A stretch of DNA of 64,000 bases from Sinorhizobium fredii USDA 257 (GTDB lineage: Bacteria; Pseudomonadota; Alphaproteobacteria; Rhizobiales; Rhizobiaceae), in NCBI RefSeq assembly GCF_000265205.3, contig NC_018000.1, positions 682,001 to 746,000 on the forward strand. The letters run 5' to 3'. The position numbers and the translations under genes are program-made. Positions within the stretch are counted from its first letter, which is position 1. Every line of letters starts with the position of its first letter. This document shows, in pieces, positions 29,081 through 37,585 of this stretch. Under the pieces are notes generated by a model, which was not told the DNA's origin, made no database searches, and saw only the letters and a program-made list of their open reading frames with translations.

Positions 29081-29470
29081 TCAGATCCGCTCGAGCACGT
29101 CGACGAAGGCATCGGCGAAGCTGGTAAGACCGGCGGTGCGCTCGCTCGGCTGCTCGACGCGGATCGAGCTTGCGTCCTCATCGAGGCAGACGAACAGGAT
29201 CGCCGGCGTCTGGCCATCGGTTTGGCTATGGCGAAGGACGGCGATCGTAAGGCAATTGTCAACGAGGCCGGAGGCAGGCAGGACGAAAAGCAACTCGCCG
29301 CCGACATCGTCCGCCACCGTGCGGACAAAGGACGAAAAATCGTCCTTGCTGCCCGAGAAGCGGTCGAGCGAGAGTTCAAGCTCGAGCAGCGCCATTGGAA
29401 GGGCAGCATCTCCACCGGGGAGCGGTGGGGCAGGGGCGGCGATCTCCGAGCGTGTCTCCGATGCGGTCAT
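29081..29470 (-). CDS. Conserved hypothetical protein
   Basis: 129 residues, acidic, without signal peptide or membrane segment. It shows an alternating beta/alpha pattern (ALLELELSLDRFSGSKDDFSSFVRTVADDVGGELLFVLPASGLVDNCLTIAVLR) but no recognisable catalytic motif. Third-position GC is high, as in its neighbours. It stands alone between the small lipoprotein and the DUF1499 gene. I do not recognise a named family. Confidence 0.6.
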   Translation of the reverse strand: MTASETRSEIAAPAPPLPGGDAALPMALLELELSLDRFSGSKDDFSSFVRTVADDVGGELLFVLPASGLVDNCLTIAVLRHSQTDGQTPAILFVCLDEDASSIRVEQPSERTAGLTSFADAFVDVLERI

Positions 29471-29727
29471 GATCTCTCTCCGTTGTCACCGCGCCTCAAC
29501 TCCCCCGGGCGCTGGCCGATGCCTCCATCCGGCAGGTCAGGACCTAGGCCGGAATGGTCGAGCTGAAATAACTGGTTAACGAGAATGGCGAATTTGCGGC
29601 AGAAGTACAACTGCTGCGCTCATACCCTTTTTGGACGAATTCAATGCGTGTGAAGGCAGGTAGTTCCCAGGCAAACGGCCATGGTCTAAGAAGGCGAGGT
29701 CTTTGCCGCGGGGATTGATTCCGTTTC

Positions 29728-30636
29728 ATGATGGTCCGGTACGAGCGTCCCTATTCGCATGCTGCCCACTGGGCGCGCAGGTTTGCCCGCATCGGTTTCG
29801 TGGTTTTCGTGCTGTCGCTTGCCGCGCACCGCTTCGGTCCGCTGACGACGCCGCATTTTCTGGCGCTCGCCGGCTTCGCCGTTGCCTTTGCCCTGACAGC
29901 CGTGCTGCTTGCGGCCGTTGGTCTTACGCGCCTCTGGAAGGTGGCGGCAATCGGCGGGACGGCTTCCGTCTCGGCGCTCTTCTATTCGGCGCTTCCGCTC
30001 GGCTTCTTCGGCTATGGCGCCGTGCAATATCTGGCGCGGCCGGCGATCTATGATGTCAGCACCGATACGGTAACGCCGCCGCCCTGGATCAAGACGCCGG
30101 TCGCCGAGGAGAGCTGGATCAAGCGCAGGCCTATGGCGGCGCCCGAGGATCGCGAAGCGCAGATCTCTGCCTATCCGGGGCTTACGGGACGGCGCTACGA
30201 TGGCGCTCTCGACCGCGTTTTCCAGGGCGTCCGCAAGGTCGTCGAGGAGACGCGCATCGGCATTACCGCGGAGCTCGGCGTCGAGAACGCACGCGCCGAT
30301 CTCGAGGATCTCGCCGTCGGTGCCGGCCCGGGCGCAGATACGAACAGGGAACCGGAGGCCATTCCCGTCCCGGCCACGCGCCCGGAGCCCGACATCGATG
30401 GCGGCATTCCCGGGCGGCGCTCGAGCGATATCGTGCTGCAGGGCGAATGGCGCACGCTAATCGTCGGCTTTCGCTTCGACGTGCTGATCCGGCTGCGCGA
30501 GGAGGCGGAGACGACGCTTGTCGACCTGCGCGTCGCCTCGCGTTATGGCCAGCACGATCTCGGCATGGGTGCCATGTTTGCGGAAGACTTCCTGCGCGCG
30601 CTTGACGCGGAACTCCTGGGGATTGCTGGAGACTAA
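29728..30636 (+). CDS. DUF1499 membrane protein
   Basis: 302 residues. Three hydrophobic helices occupy about residues 15-110 (IGFVVFVLSLAA, FLALAGFAVAFALTAVLLAAVGL, GTASVSALFYSALPLGFFGYG). The soluble part matches DUF1499: AYPGLTGRRYDGALDRVFQGVRKVVEE, then VGFRFDVLIRLREEAETTLVDLRVASRYGQHDLG. Function is unknown. It is convergent with the metallo-beta-lactamase-fold gene, whose stop is 7 nt away. Confidence 0.87.
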   Translation: MMVRYERPYSHAAHWARRFARIGFVVFVLSLAAHRFGPLTTPHFLALAGFAVAFALTAVLLAAVGLTRLWKVAAIGGTASVSALFYSALPLGFFGYGAVQYLARPAIYDVSTDTVTPPPWIKTPVAEESWIKRRPMAAPEDREAQISAYPGLTGRRYDGALDRVFQGVRKVVEETRIGITAELGVENARADLEDLAVGAGPGADTNREPEAIPVPATRPEPDIDGGIPGRRSSDIVLQGEWRTLIVGFRFDVLIRLREEAETTLVDLRVASRYGQHDLGMGAMFAEDFLRALDAELLGIAGD

Positions 30637-30642
30637 GCTCGC

Positions 30643-31569
30643 TCAGGTCACCGGTCGGTATTCGCCAAGGAGCGACGGGGCGCCGTTGGTCTCGATGCGG
30701 CCCTGCTCGATCAGGTCCTCGATATGGGCGAGCACCGACAGCGCCGCCGCGCCGTGCAGCCGCGGATCGGTCGAGGCGTAGATTACCTTCACCATGTCCG
30801 GGATCTTCCGGTCTCCGGCGCGCAGCCGTTCCAGCACGGCGCGTTCGCGCATCTTTCGATGCGCTTTGAGCGCCCGCAGGAAGGAGGCAGGCTCGCTGAC
30901 CGGGCCGCCGTGGCCGGGCAGGTAGAGCCGGTCGTCGCGCAGGAGCAGCTTGTCGAGCGAGGCCATGTAGTCGGCCATGGCACCGTCCGGCGGTGCGACA
31001 ATGGTCGTCGCCCAGGCCATCACGTGATCGGCGGAGAAGAGAATGCCGGTGCCGCCGAGGCCGAAGGCCATGTGATTGGCGGTGTGTCCCGGCGTGGCGA
31101 TCGCCGTCAGGCTCCAGCCGTCGCCCTCGATCCGTGCGCCGTCATGAAGGGCGATGTCTGGCACGAACTCCATGTCCGAGCTTTCGGCGAAGGGGTTGGT
31201 TTCGCCGGCGTGCAAGGGGCGGGCGGCCCGGTGCGGCCCTTCGCCGACGACAATGGCTCCGGTCGCTTCCCTGAGACGGCGGGCGAGGGGCGAGTGGTCG
31301 CGATGGGTGTGGCTGACGGCGATATGCGTCACCTCGCGCCCTTCGAGCGCCGTCATCAGCGCATGGAAATGCGCCTCGTCCTCCGGCCCCGGATCGATCA
31401 CCGCGACCGAGCGGCGGCCGACGATGTAGCTGTTGGTGCCATGAAAGGTGAAGGGGCCGGGATTGTTGACGGTGATGCGCTCAACGCCCGCGGCCACCGT
31501 CACCGCCTCGCCGTGGGCGGGCTTGAAATCGAGGTCGAATTCCGGTCCCTGCATGCGTCTCGCCTTCAC
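30643..31569 (-). CDS. Metallo-beta-lactamase-fold hydrolase (LACTB2-like)
   Basis: 308 residues. The zinc motif HTHRDHSPLARRL (HxHxDH) is visible, with further ligands in TPGHTANHMAFGL, DHVMAWATT and LPGHGGP. A C-terminal winged-helix-like region follows (ERAVLERLRAGDRKIPDMVKVIYA). This arrangement matches LACTB2-type hydrolases; the substrate is unknown. A GTG start at 31569 overlaps the cupin stop (GTGA); an ATG at 31554 is the alternative. It probably forms a two-gene operon with the cupin gene. Confidence 0.9.
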   Translation of the reverse strand: MKARRMQGPEFDLDFKPAHGEAVTVAAGVERITVNNPGPFTFHGTNSYIVGRRSVAVIDPGPEDEAHFHALMTALEGREVTHIAVSHTHRDHSPLARRLREATGAIVVGEGPHRAARPLHAGETNPFAESSDMEFVPDIALHDGARIEGDGWSLTAIATPGHTANHMAFGLGGTGILFSADHVMAWATTIVAPPDGAMADYMASLDKLLLRDDRLYLPGHGGPVSEPASFLRALKAHRKMRERAVLERLRAGDRKIPDMVKVIYASTDPRLHGAAALSVLAHIEDLIEQGRIETNGAPSLLGEYRPVT

Positions 31570-31862
31570 TTGTATTCGATCTCGATGAAGGACATCGGTT
31601 CGTTGCCCGCATTGACGACATTGTGGGCGACGCCCGCATCGCGCCGGTAGGCGGCGCCCTTTGCGACATCGATCCGGCGGCTGCCGCCTTCCTCTTCCAG
31701 CAGGAACGCACAGTCCGTCATCGGCACGACGACATAGCCAAGGCCGTGGACGTGGTGTCCGGTATCGGCACCCGGTTCGAAGTCCCAGCGGATGATCCGC
31801 ACCACCGGGTCATCGACGAGAACGGTCGGGACGGCAGGCGGGCGGGCGCGAAACTGGCTCAT
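31566..31862 (-). CDS. Cupin-fold protein
   Basis: 98 residues. A single small beta-barrel with GADTGHHVHGLGYVVVPMTD, a His-rich metal-binding cupin motif 1, and the second motif around GVAHNVVNAGNEP. Small cupins of this kind have diverse or unknown roles. The start at 31862 is chosen for GGAG located 8 nt upstream. Its stop overlaps the start of the metallo-hydrolase gene, indicating coupling. Confidence 0.87.
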   Translation of the reverse strand: MSQFRARPPAVPTVLVDDPVVRIIRWDFEPGADTGHHVHGLGYVVVPMTDCAFLLEEEGGSRRIDVAKGAAYRRDAGVAHNVVNAGNEPMSFIEIEYK

Positions 31863-32088
31863 CGAGGTCTCCATTTGCGGGCGACAATAGGCCAAAGCCG
31901 GGCGCGAGGAAACGGGCTCAGCCACCGGGTTTCATCGCGTTCGACCGCCTTTGCACTGACGGCTGGCTGCACAGTCAGGTTCCATCATCAAAATATGCAC
32001 GCAAAGCGAAGTTAAGCATTGTGAGCCTGCACGAGCTTTGCTAATCAGGCGCTCGATCTGGCGAGCTGACGTCTTGCCAGCTTCAAAT

Positions 32089-32163
32089 TGGGGCGTAGCC
32101 AAGCGGTAAGGCAGCGGTTTTTGGTACCGCCATCCCCTGGTTCGAATCCAGGCGCCCCAGCCA
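32089..32163 (+). tRNA. tRNA-Gln (anticodon TTG)
   Basis: 75 nt cloverleaf with encoded CCA: acceptor TGGGGCG/CGCCCCA, D-loop AGCCAAGCGGTAAGGC, anticodon stem GCGGT..ACCGC around TTTTGGT with TTG, T-arm CCTGGTTCGAATCCAGG, discriminator G. Confidence 0.97.
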
Positions 32164-32348
32164 AGCTTCCCTTTCAGGTCAAGAATCCAAGGCTTTTTTT
32201 CTAATTGCCAGACTTCCCAATTTGGGTTCTGTCGCAAAGCAATTGTCGTACACGACTGCCATACGCTGGTAGGCACGTTCCCGTCCGCTGCTTTGTCGTC
32301 CGCAACAAGGCGCCTATGGTTGGCGGCGCAACCGTAGAGGGGGGCGGC

Positions 32349-32507
32349 ATGTCAGCATTGCAGGTTCCGGCATTTCTGACTTTCACGATCTCGATCCTGG
32401 TTTTCTTCGTCGGCAGCGGGCTCAATAGGTCCTTCGCCGTTCTCTCGCGCTGGAACATTCCCGAGGCCATCGCCAATGCTGGCATCATCACATTCATGGT
32501 GAGATGA
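32349..32507 (+). pseudogene. gltS (Na+/glutamate symporter) remnant, N-terminus fused to C-terminus
   Basis: 52 codons. Residues 1-39 (VPAFLTFTISILVFFVGSGLNRSFAVLSRWNIPE) match the first helix and NIPEP turn of GltS symporters of about 400 residues. The last 13 residues (AIANAGIITFMVR) resemble the extreme C-terminus of that family. About 350 codons are missing, apparently by an in-frame internal deletion (inference). A G-rich RBS precedes the ATG, so a short membrane peptide might still be made. Confidence 0.6.
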
Positions 32508-32532
32508 GACTTCCGCGCTTCCGTTGCAAAAA

Positions 32533-32560
32533 AAGCCCGCCGATATAGGCCGGCGGGCTT
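32533..32560 (-). terminator. Terminator of lipoprotein gene 32593-33006
   Basis: AAGCCCGCCG / CGGCGGGCTT perfect 10-bp stem with 8-nt loop. On the minus strand it is followed by a run of T residues, 33 nt after the stop at 32593. Confidence 0.85.
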
Positions 32561-32592
32561 TGCATACCTCTGCAGCAGGCCTGCGGCGTCCC

Positions 32593-33006
32593 TTACTCCG
32601 CCTTGGCGCCACCCAGGAATTCCTCGCACCAGCTCGGGCCATTGGGGCGCTTGCGGTCGCCGGCGATGCGGATCGAGCGGATGACGTAGTCGGAGGAGAC
32701 GGTGAGTTGTACGGCGCAACTCAGATATTCGGTGCGGGCGGCCGCGATGCGCTTGCCGCGCTTGCCGTCGGCGGTCCTTTCGTATTCGGCCGGGATCCGG
32801 CGGGTCTTGTAGCCGCCCTTCCAGCTATAGACGGTGTCGTTGCCCGTTTCGACGTCGGAAAGCGGCGGGCCGAACTGGGCGAAAAAGGTGCCGGCGGGCT
32901 GGCCGAGCCACCGCTTTTCGACAGCGTTTCGCGCCACCCCCGTCGTCGTCGTGCAGCCGGCAAGGACCAGCGCAATGCCGGCCGCCGTCGTCATGCGGAA
33001 ATTCAT
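32593..33006 (-). CDS. Hypothetical lipoprotein, SmpA/OmlA-like outline
   Basis: 137 residues. A lipoprotein signal ends in LVLAGC (about residue 18). The mature part begins TTTTGVARNAVEKRWLGQPAGTFFAQFGPPLSDVETGNDTVYSWKGGY, which resembles short outer-membrane lipoproteins with a G-x-P...Y-x-W pattern. It ends with a conserved-looking Cys in NGPSWCEEFLGG. Function unknown. It is followed by a clear terminator and flanked by two tRNA genes. Confidence 0.8.
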   Translation of the reverse strand: MNFRMTTAAGIALVLAGCTTTTGVARNAVEKRWLGQPAGTFFAQFGPPLSDVETGNDTVYSWKGGYKTRRIPAEYERTADGKRGKRIAAARTEYLSCAVQLTVSSDYVIRSIRIAGDRKRPNGPSWCEEFLGGAKAE

Positions 33007-33249
33007 GTCTCTGTCCCTTTGGTCTGTGCTCGAATTCTGCGGCGCGGAAGGCGGGCATTCCCCGGATTTCCTTGCGATCCCGGAGGCTCTAGCGCCAAAA
33101 GCGACGAAAGAAAATCGGTGCGCGACCTTGCGATCGAGGAAAATCCGAAGCGTTGCAGAAACGCCCTATTGCCACGCATGGGCGAGAGCCCGAGCGGTCT
33201 TCCGCCGGCTATTTTTTTGAACGGGGCGGGTGCTTTTTTCCGTTAGGCG

Positions 33250-33278
33250 CTTGTGAAAACGAAAATGCTGTTCTATAG
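33250..33278 (+). promoter_or_regulatory. Promoter of tRNA-Pro
   Basis: CTTGTG (33250-33255), a 17-bp spacer and CTATAG (33273-33278) closely match the rhizobial sigma-70 consensus CTTGAC-N17-CTATAT. The mature tRNA starts 16 nt after the -10. Confidence 0.75.
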
Positions 33279-33293
33279 AGGCGCCGCTGGTCA

Positions 33294-33370
33294 CGGAGTG
33301 TAGCGCAGTCTGGTAGCGCACCACGTTCGGGACGTGGGGGTCGCAAGTTCGAATCTTGCCACTCCGACCA
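33294..33370 (+). tRNA. tRNA-Pro (anticodon CGG)
   Basis: 77 nt cloverleaf with encoded CCA: acceptor CGGAGTG/CACTCCG, D-arm GCGCAGTCTGGTAGCGC, anticodon stem CCACG/CGTGG around TTCGGGA with CGG, T-arm GCAAGTTCGAATCTTGC, discriminator A. Confidence 0.97.
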
Positions 33371-33380
33371 GCCAAATCAA

Positions 33381-33551
33381 TCACTTAGCTGTCTCTTCGA
33401 TCCCCCGATGCCGCGCGGGCCGATATCGCTCGACGCGCAATTGGGGCGCGGCAATGCCGAACGCTTCTTCAAGGCGATGCGCCTCCTCCTCCTCCTCCTC
33501 CTCCTCCTCCTCCAGCCGGTGCTTTCTGGCGAATGCCTCTATCTTCATCAT
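33381..33551 (-). CDS. Small ORF with poly-glutamate tract (56 codons)
   Basis: ATG at 33551 (second in-frame ATG at 33548), stop TGA at 33383-33381. The peptide begins MMKIEAFARKHRL, then has ten consecutive Glu, then AHRLEEAFGIAAPQLRVERY and a basic tail ending GIEETAK. Codons are mostly GC3-rich as in neighbours. GGAGGAGG lies about 15 nt upstream, longer than ideal. The Glu tract is encoded by a GAG repeat that can vary in length. No family is recognised; it could be a real small protein or chance. It lies between tRNA-Pro and the cysN terminator. Confidence 0.4.
   Translation of the reverse strand: MMKIEAFARKHRLEEEEEEEEEEAHRLEEAFGIAAPQLRVERYRPARHRGIEETAK
33482..33513. repeat. (CCT)10 trinucleotide microsatellite
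   Basis: 32 nt of uninterrupted CCT/GGA repeat, ten units plus two bases. On the minus strand it reads GAG codons within the small ORF 33381-33551. Confidence 0.95.
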
Positions 33552-33615
33552 GCGGCCGTGAAAGGCCTCCTCCGGTGTCTCCTAGCCTGGTGCTCCGGCA
33601 CCAACGGCGCATGAA

Positions 33616-33638
33616 AAAGGGGCCGCGCGGGCCCCTTT
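33616..33638 (-). terminator. Terminator of cysHDN
   Basis: AAAGGGGCC / GGCCCCTTT, perfect 9-bp stem with 5-nt loop, followed by further T on the minus strand. It lies 22 nt after the cysN stop. Confidence 0.85.
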
Positions 33639-33659
33639 CTCACGTCTTGGAATTTCCGC

Positions 33660-35150
33660 TCACTCGTCGATCGTGTCGATGATTTCGATCGCCCTGGCGG
33701 CGGTGACCCGGCGAACTTCGGCGTCTTCCCGGCGGTTCGCGAAGGCTTCGGTTGCCATCAGCTGATCGGCGAGGTCGGCCGGTAGTGACAGGATAACGCG
33801 GCTGTCTTCGGTGTGGATGCCGCCGAGTGCCGCGCGCTTGGCAGTGATCATGCCGCCCGCCACCGTGTTGTTGGTGTCCGGATCGATCAGGATGAAGGCG
33901 CCGGTCGTGCGGTTCTGCTCATAGGCGTCGAAGATCGCCTGCTCGTCGAAGGCGAGGTGCACCTTGCCGATGGCGTTCATCGGCAGCTCGTCGGCGTGGT
34001 TCCACTTGCCGGACTTCAAGTCGAGCTGGTTGATCGGCTGCACCTGCACGCGCTGGCGGCGGCTGCCGGACTTCAGCCAGTAGCGCTTGCCCGGCTGGAT
34101 ACCTTCGGGCTGCAGTGCCACGAGCTGCGCGTCGAAGGCAAGCCCTGTCATCGGCTGGCTGTCGATCGTTGCGAGCATGTCGCCGCGTGAAACGTCCACC
34201 TGACGATCGAGCACGAGGGTGATCGCGTCGCCGGCGACGGCGGCGTTGCGCACCAGGTCGAAGGTGACGATCTTGGTGACGTTGGCGACCATGCCGGACG
34301 GCAGGATCACGACGGAATCGCCGGGCTTCACCGAACCGCCTGCCACCGTGCCCTGATAGCCGCGGAAGCTTTCGCCGGGGCGCGAGACGCGCTGCACCGG
34401 AAGGCGGAAACCGACGGTCTGCGCCGAGCGGGTGGTCGCGAGTTCCAGCACCTCGATCAGTGTCGGGCCTTCGTACCAGGGCATCGAGGCGCGACCGTCA
34501 TAGACGACGTTCTCGCCCTTGAGCGCCGAAACCGGGATCGCGGTCACCTGGCGCACGCCGAGCGACAGCGCCAGTTCCTTGAACTCGTGCGAGATCTGAT
34601 CGAAGCGACTGCGGTCGTAGTTGGTCAGGTCGATCTTGTTGACGGCGAGCACGAACTGGCGGATGCCCATCAGCGTCGCGATTGTCGCGTGCCGGCGCGT
34701 CTGCTCCAGCAGGCCGACGCGCGCATCGACGAGCAGCACGGCGAGATCGGCCGTAGAGGCGCCGGTCGCCATGTTGCGGGTATATTGCTCGTGGCCCGGC
34801 GTATCGGCGACGATGAAGGAGCGCTTGTCGGTCGAGAAGTAGCGATAGGCGACGTCGATGGTGATGCCCTGTTCGCGCTCGGCCTGCAGGCCGTCTAGCA
34901 GCAGCGCGAAGTCCGGCAGGCCGAGATCGTTCTGCTTGCCCTTGGAATCGCGCTGGAGACTTGCGGCCTGGTCTTCCTTGACGGCCTTGGTGTCCCAGAG
35001 CAGGCGGCCGATCAGCGTCGATTTGCCGTCATCGACACTGCCGCAGGTGAGGAGGCGAAGGGGACGGGTGTCGCGCACGACCCGCGCCGTCTCCTGCACG
35101 GGGAGGGCGGTTTCGTCCAAGGCTGCGGTCGCTATTGCCGGTGCGGTCAT
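33660..35150 (-). CDS. cysN: Sulfate adenylyltransferase subunit 1 (GTPase)
   Basis: Regulatory GTPase subunit of ATP sulfurylase; GTP hydrolysis drives APS formation by CysD. 496 residues. G-domain motifs: TCGSVDDGKSTLIGRLL (P-loop), VADTPGHEQYTRN (G3) and LAVNKIDLTN (G4). Beta-barrel EF-Tu-like domains II and III follow. No C-terminal APS kinase domain is present, unlike NodQ/CysNC fusions. The start overlaps the cysD stop (TGATG), and a terminator follows, so it is last in cysH-cysD-cysN. Confidence 0.97.
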   Translation of the reverse strand: MTAPAIATAALDETALPVQETARVVRDTRPLRLLTCGSVDDGKSTLIGRLLWDTKAVKEDQAASLQRDSKGKQNDLGLPDFALLLDGLQAEREQGITIDVAYRYFSTDKRSFIVADTPGHEQYTRNMATGASTADLAVLLVDARVGLLEQTRRHATIATLMGIRQFVLAVNKIDLTNYDRSRFDQISHEFKELALSLGVRQVTAIPVSALKGENVVYDGRASMPWYEGPTLIEVLELATTRSAQTVGFRLPVQRVSRPGESFRGYQGTVAGGSVKPGDSVVILPSGMVANVTKIVTFDLVRNAAVAGDAITLVLDRQVDVSRGDMLATIDSQPMTGLAFDAQLVALQPEGIQPGKRYWLKSGSRRQRVQVQPINQLDLKSGKWNHADELPMNAIGKVHLAFDEQAIFDAYEQNRTTGAFILIDPDTNNTVAGGMITAKRAALGGIHTEDSRVILSLPADLADQLMATEAFANRREDAEVRRVTAARAIEIIDTIDE

Positions 35151-36103
35151 CAGAAATATCCTTCGCGTTTTTTCTTTTCCATCGAGCCGGCCTGGTCGCG
35201 GTCGATGGCGCGGCCCTGGCGTTCGGAGACGGTCGCGGTTTCAAGTTCGGAAATGATGTCGTCGAGCGTCGTCGCGCTGGAGCGGATCGCACCCGTCAGC
35301 GGGAAGCAGCCGAGCGTGCGGAAGCGGATGACCTCTTCGCGTTTCGCTTCACCGGGAAGCAGTTCGAGGCGCGGGTCCTCGGCGAGGATCATCATGCCGT
35401 CGCGCTCGACGATCGGGCGCTTCTTGGCGAAGTAAAGAGGCACGATTGGAATCTCTTCCGCCTGGATGTAGCGCCAGATGTCGACTTCGGTCCAGTTGGA
35501 CAGCGGGAAGGCGCGCACGCTCTCGCCCTTGCGGACCATGCCGTTGTAGAGATTCCAAAGCTCGGGGCGCTGGTTGCGCGGATCCCAGCGATGGTCCGGC
35601 GTACGGAAGGAATAGATGCGCTCCTTGGCGCGGCTCGCTTCCTCGTCGCGGCGTGCGCCGCCGAAGGCCGCATCGTACTGGCCGGCGTCGAGCGCTTGGC
35701 GCAGCGCTTCCGTCTTCATGATGTCGGTATAGAGCGCCGAGCCGTGCGTGAACGGCGTGACGTTCTCGGCCGCACCGCGAGGATTGGTGTGGACGACCAG
35801 ATCGAGATCGTATTTTTCGACCATCTCGTCGCGGAACGCGATCATCTCGCGGAACTTCCAGCCAGTGTCGACGTGCAGCAGTGGGAAGGGGACGCGACCG
35901 GGATAGAACGCCTTGCGCGCCAGGTGCAGCAGCACGGAGGAATCCTTGCCGATCGAATAGAGCATCACCGGGCGCTCGAATTCCGCGGCGACCTCACGGA
36001 AGATGTGGATCGCTTCGTTTTCCAGGGCCTTCAGATGCGGATCAAGCGGCGGTTTCGTGCTCTGCGGGTTATGCAATTCCGTTTCCGGATGGGTGTGGGG
36101 CAT
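35150..36103 (-). CDS. cysD: Sulfate adenylyltransferase subunit 2
   Basis: Catalytic adenylyl-transfer subunit of ATP sulfurylase (ATP + sulfate to APS + PPi). 317 residues from the ATG at 36103. The PP-loop ATPase motif is [13 protein letters not shown] (about residue 50), and downstream segments [35 protein letters not shown] and [11 protein letters not shown] are the CysD hallmarks. The frame is open further upstream but without homology or RBS. It is coupled to cysN by a TGATG overlap and lies 44 nt after cysH. Confidence 0.97.
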   Translation of the reverse strand: MPHTHPETELHNPQSTKPPLDPHLKALENEAIHIFREVAAEFERPVMLYSIGKDSSVLLHLARKAFYPGRVPFPLLHVDTGWKFREMIAFRDEMVEKYDLDLVVHTNPRGAAENVTPFTHGSALYTDIMKTEALRQALDAGQYDAAFGGARRDEEASRAKERIYSFRTPDHRWDPRNQRPELWNLYNGMVRKGESVRAFPLSNWTEVDIWRYIQAEEIPIVPLYFAKKRPIVERDGMMILAEDPRLELLPGEAKREEVIRFRTLGCFPLTGAIRSSATTLDDIISELETATVSERQGRAIDRDQAGSMEKKKREGYF

Positions 36104-36147
36104 TTCGAACTCCGGGGAGGATACTGTCTTTTGGCTGCGGCGCTGGG

Positions 36148-36903
36148 TCAGGCGGCGCTGCTGGCATTGGGGATGATGGAAGAAGCCGCTTCGGCAACGT
36201 GCAGGCCGCATTCGCGCTTCTCGTCGTTCTCCCACCACCAGCGTCCGGCGCGCTCGGGCTCGCCGGGCTTGATGGCGCGTGTGCAGGGTTCGCAGCCGAT
36301 CGACGGATAGCCGCGGCCGTGCAGCGGGTTGACGGGAATGGCCTCTGCGGCGACATGGGCACGGATCGTCTCGATGTCCCAATCCGCCAGCGGATTGATC
36401 TTGATGAGACCGCGCTCGAGGTCGGCTTCGGCAAAGGGCGTCGTGGCACGGTTGCCGGACTGGCCGCGGCGCAGGCCGGTGATCCAGTAGCTTGCTCCTT
36501 CGAGCGCCCGCGCCAGCGGCTTCAGCTTGCGTACGCCGCAGCAAGCGTGCCTTGCCTCGACGCTCTCGTAGAAGCCGTTCATGCCATATTGCGCCACATA
36601 GGCCTCGATATCGGCCTTTTCCGGGTAATAGCGCTTAATCAGAATGTTGTAGGTTTCCTCGGTCTCCTCGACGAGGGCGACGGTTTCGTTGAAGAGCCGG
36701 CCGGTCTTCAGCGTCGCGACCTCGATGTCGAGGCGGTTGATGCCGATGGCGGCGGTGATGACCTGATCCTCGATGCCGAGCGACGTGGTGAAGACCGCCC
36801 GACCATCGAGCCCGGCGACCATAGCCAGGCGGCCGGCAAGATCGAGGCTCTCGAGCTTGTCGTTCAGGGCCTTGGCTTCGGCTTCGAGGGATTGCGTCGT
36901 CAT
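36148..36903 (-). CDS. cysH: Assimilatory APS reductase (thioredoxin-dependent)
   Basis: 251 residues. It has the four-cysteine pattern of the iron-sulfur type: [11 protein letters not shown] plus [15 protein letters not shown], with the C-terminal catalytic ECGLH. Enzymes with the CC...CXXC set bind a 4Fe-4S cluster and reduce APS directly, as shown for rhizobial CysH, whereas PAPS reductases lack it. This agrees with the absence of an APS kinase domain in the neighbouring cysN. The start at 36903 has AGGA about 9 nt upstream. First gene of cysHDN; a palindrome lies about 126 nt upstream. Confidence 0.93.
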   Translation of the reverse strand: MTTQSLEAEAKALNDKLESLDLAGRLAMVAGLDGRAVFTTSLGIEDQVITAAIGINRLDIEVATLKTGRLFNETVALVEETEETYNILIKRYYPEKADIEAYVAQYGMNGFYESVEARHACCGVRKLKPLARALEGASYWITGLRRGQSGNRATTPFAEADLERGLIKINPLADWDIETIRAHVAAEAIPVNPLHGRGYPSIGCEPCTRAIKPGEPERAGRWWWENDEKRECGLHVAEAASSIIPNASSAA

Positions 36904-37028
36904 GGCTGCATCCTGTTGCAATTTGCACGGAATATCGCAGCCGTTTGTGACAAAGGACAGAAAAACGGATTTCTATTGCTCAAGGATCAGAGCAAATATC
37001 TCTCTGATCCATAAAGTTCTAAGAAAAC

Positions 37029-37043
37029 CTACTAATTTAGTAG
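37029..37043. promoter_or_regulatory. Palindrome upstream of cysH, candidate operator
   Basis: CTACTAA-T-TTAGTAG, perfect 7-bp arms around one base, in an AT-rich stretch 126 nt upstream of the cysH start and 156 nt before the gene at 37199. A sulfur- or iron-responsive repressor site is possible; the regulator is not identified. Confidence 0.5.
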
Positions 37044-37198
37044 ATTATCTCTGGCCGGACAGAAGGATGCGAAGATGCGTTTCTTCGCCAGGGGGTCAAG
37101 GGGTGCCGGCCGTTCAAGAATTGTTGATGGCACTGTCCTTTCGCGCCGTCTGCCCCAGCTTGTGCTTGATCAATGCGGGAGAATGAAGGGAGACGCAA

Positions 37199-37585
37199 AT
37201 GATGCAGTCCTTGTCGAGGCGCGCCGTCCTTGGAAGCGTCCTCGGATTGCTTCTGGTGACGGGCGCCTATGCTCACCACGGCTGGTCCTGGGCGGAAGCC
37301 GACCAGGTCGAGCTCTCGGGCACTATCCGTGAGATCTCGATGGCGCCGCCGCATCCGACGCTGCGGGTCGAAACGCAGAATGACGGCCTCTGGCTGGTCG
37401 AACTCGGCAACCCGCGCCAGACCCAGCGCTCAGGCTTCGTCGAGGGCGTCGCGAAGGTTGGCGACCAGATCGTCGCGCTCGGCAACCGCTCGCTCGATCG
37501 CAGCGAAAAGAGAATGAAGGCCGTTCGGATCACGGTGGCCGGAAAAGTTTATGACATTTATCCGGAGCGTATACAGACGAACTGA
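37199..37585 (+). CDS. DUF6152-like exported protein
   Basis: 128 residues with a signal peptide (SRRAVLGSVLGLLLVTGAYA, cleavage before HHGWSWAEA). The mature part HHGWSWAEADQVELSGTIREISMAPPHPTLRVE is the DUF6152 signature; the N-terminal His pair may bind a metal. Function unknown. RBS AAGGGAG lies 6 nt from the ATG. Its stop overlaps the start of the following membrane protein gene (TGATG), a conserved pair. Confidence 0.85.
   Translation: MMQSLSRRAVLGSVLGLLLVTGAYAHHGWSWAEADQVELSGTIREISMAPPHPTLRVETQNDGLWLVELGNPRQTQRSGFVEGVAKVGDQIVALGNRSLDRSEKRMKAVRITVAGKVYDIYPERIQTN

Noticed and set aside
33482..33513. CRISPR or tandem-repeat array
   Set aside because: A simple trinucleotide run without spacers; no cas genes or array-like repeats anywhere in the window.
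33334..33561. Plus-strand frames through the microsatellite (poly-Ser or poly-Leu)
   Set aside because: One begins inside tRNA-Pro and the other has no RBS; the minus-strand frame is more plausible.
36104..36544. Long N-terminal extension of CysD
   Set aside because: The frame lies over cysH on the same strand and has no homology; CysD family start and length fit the ATG at 36103.
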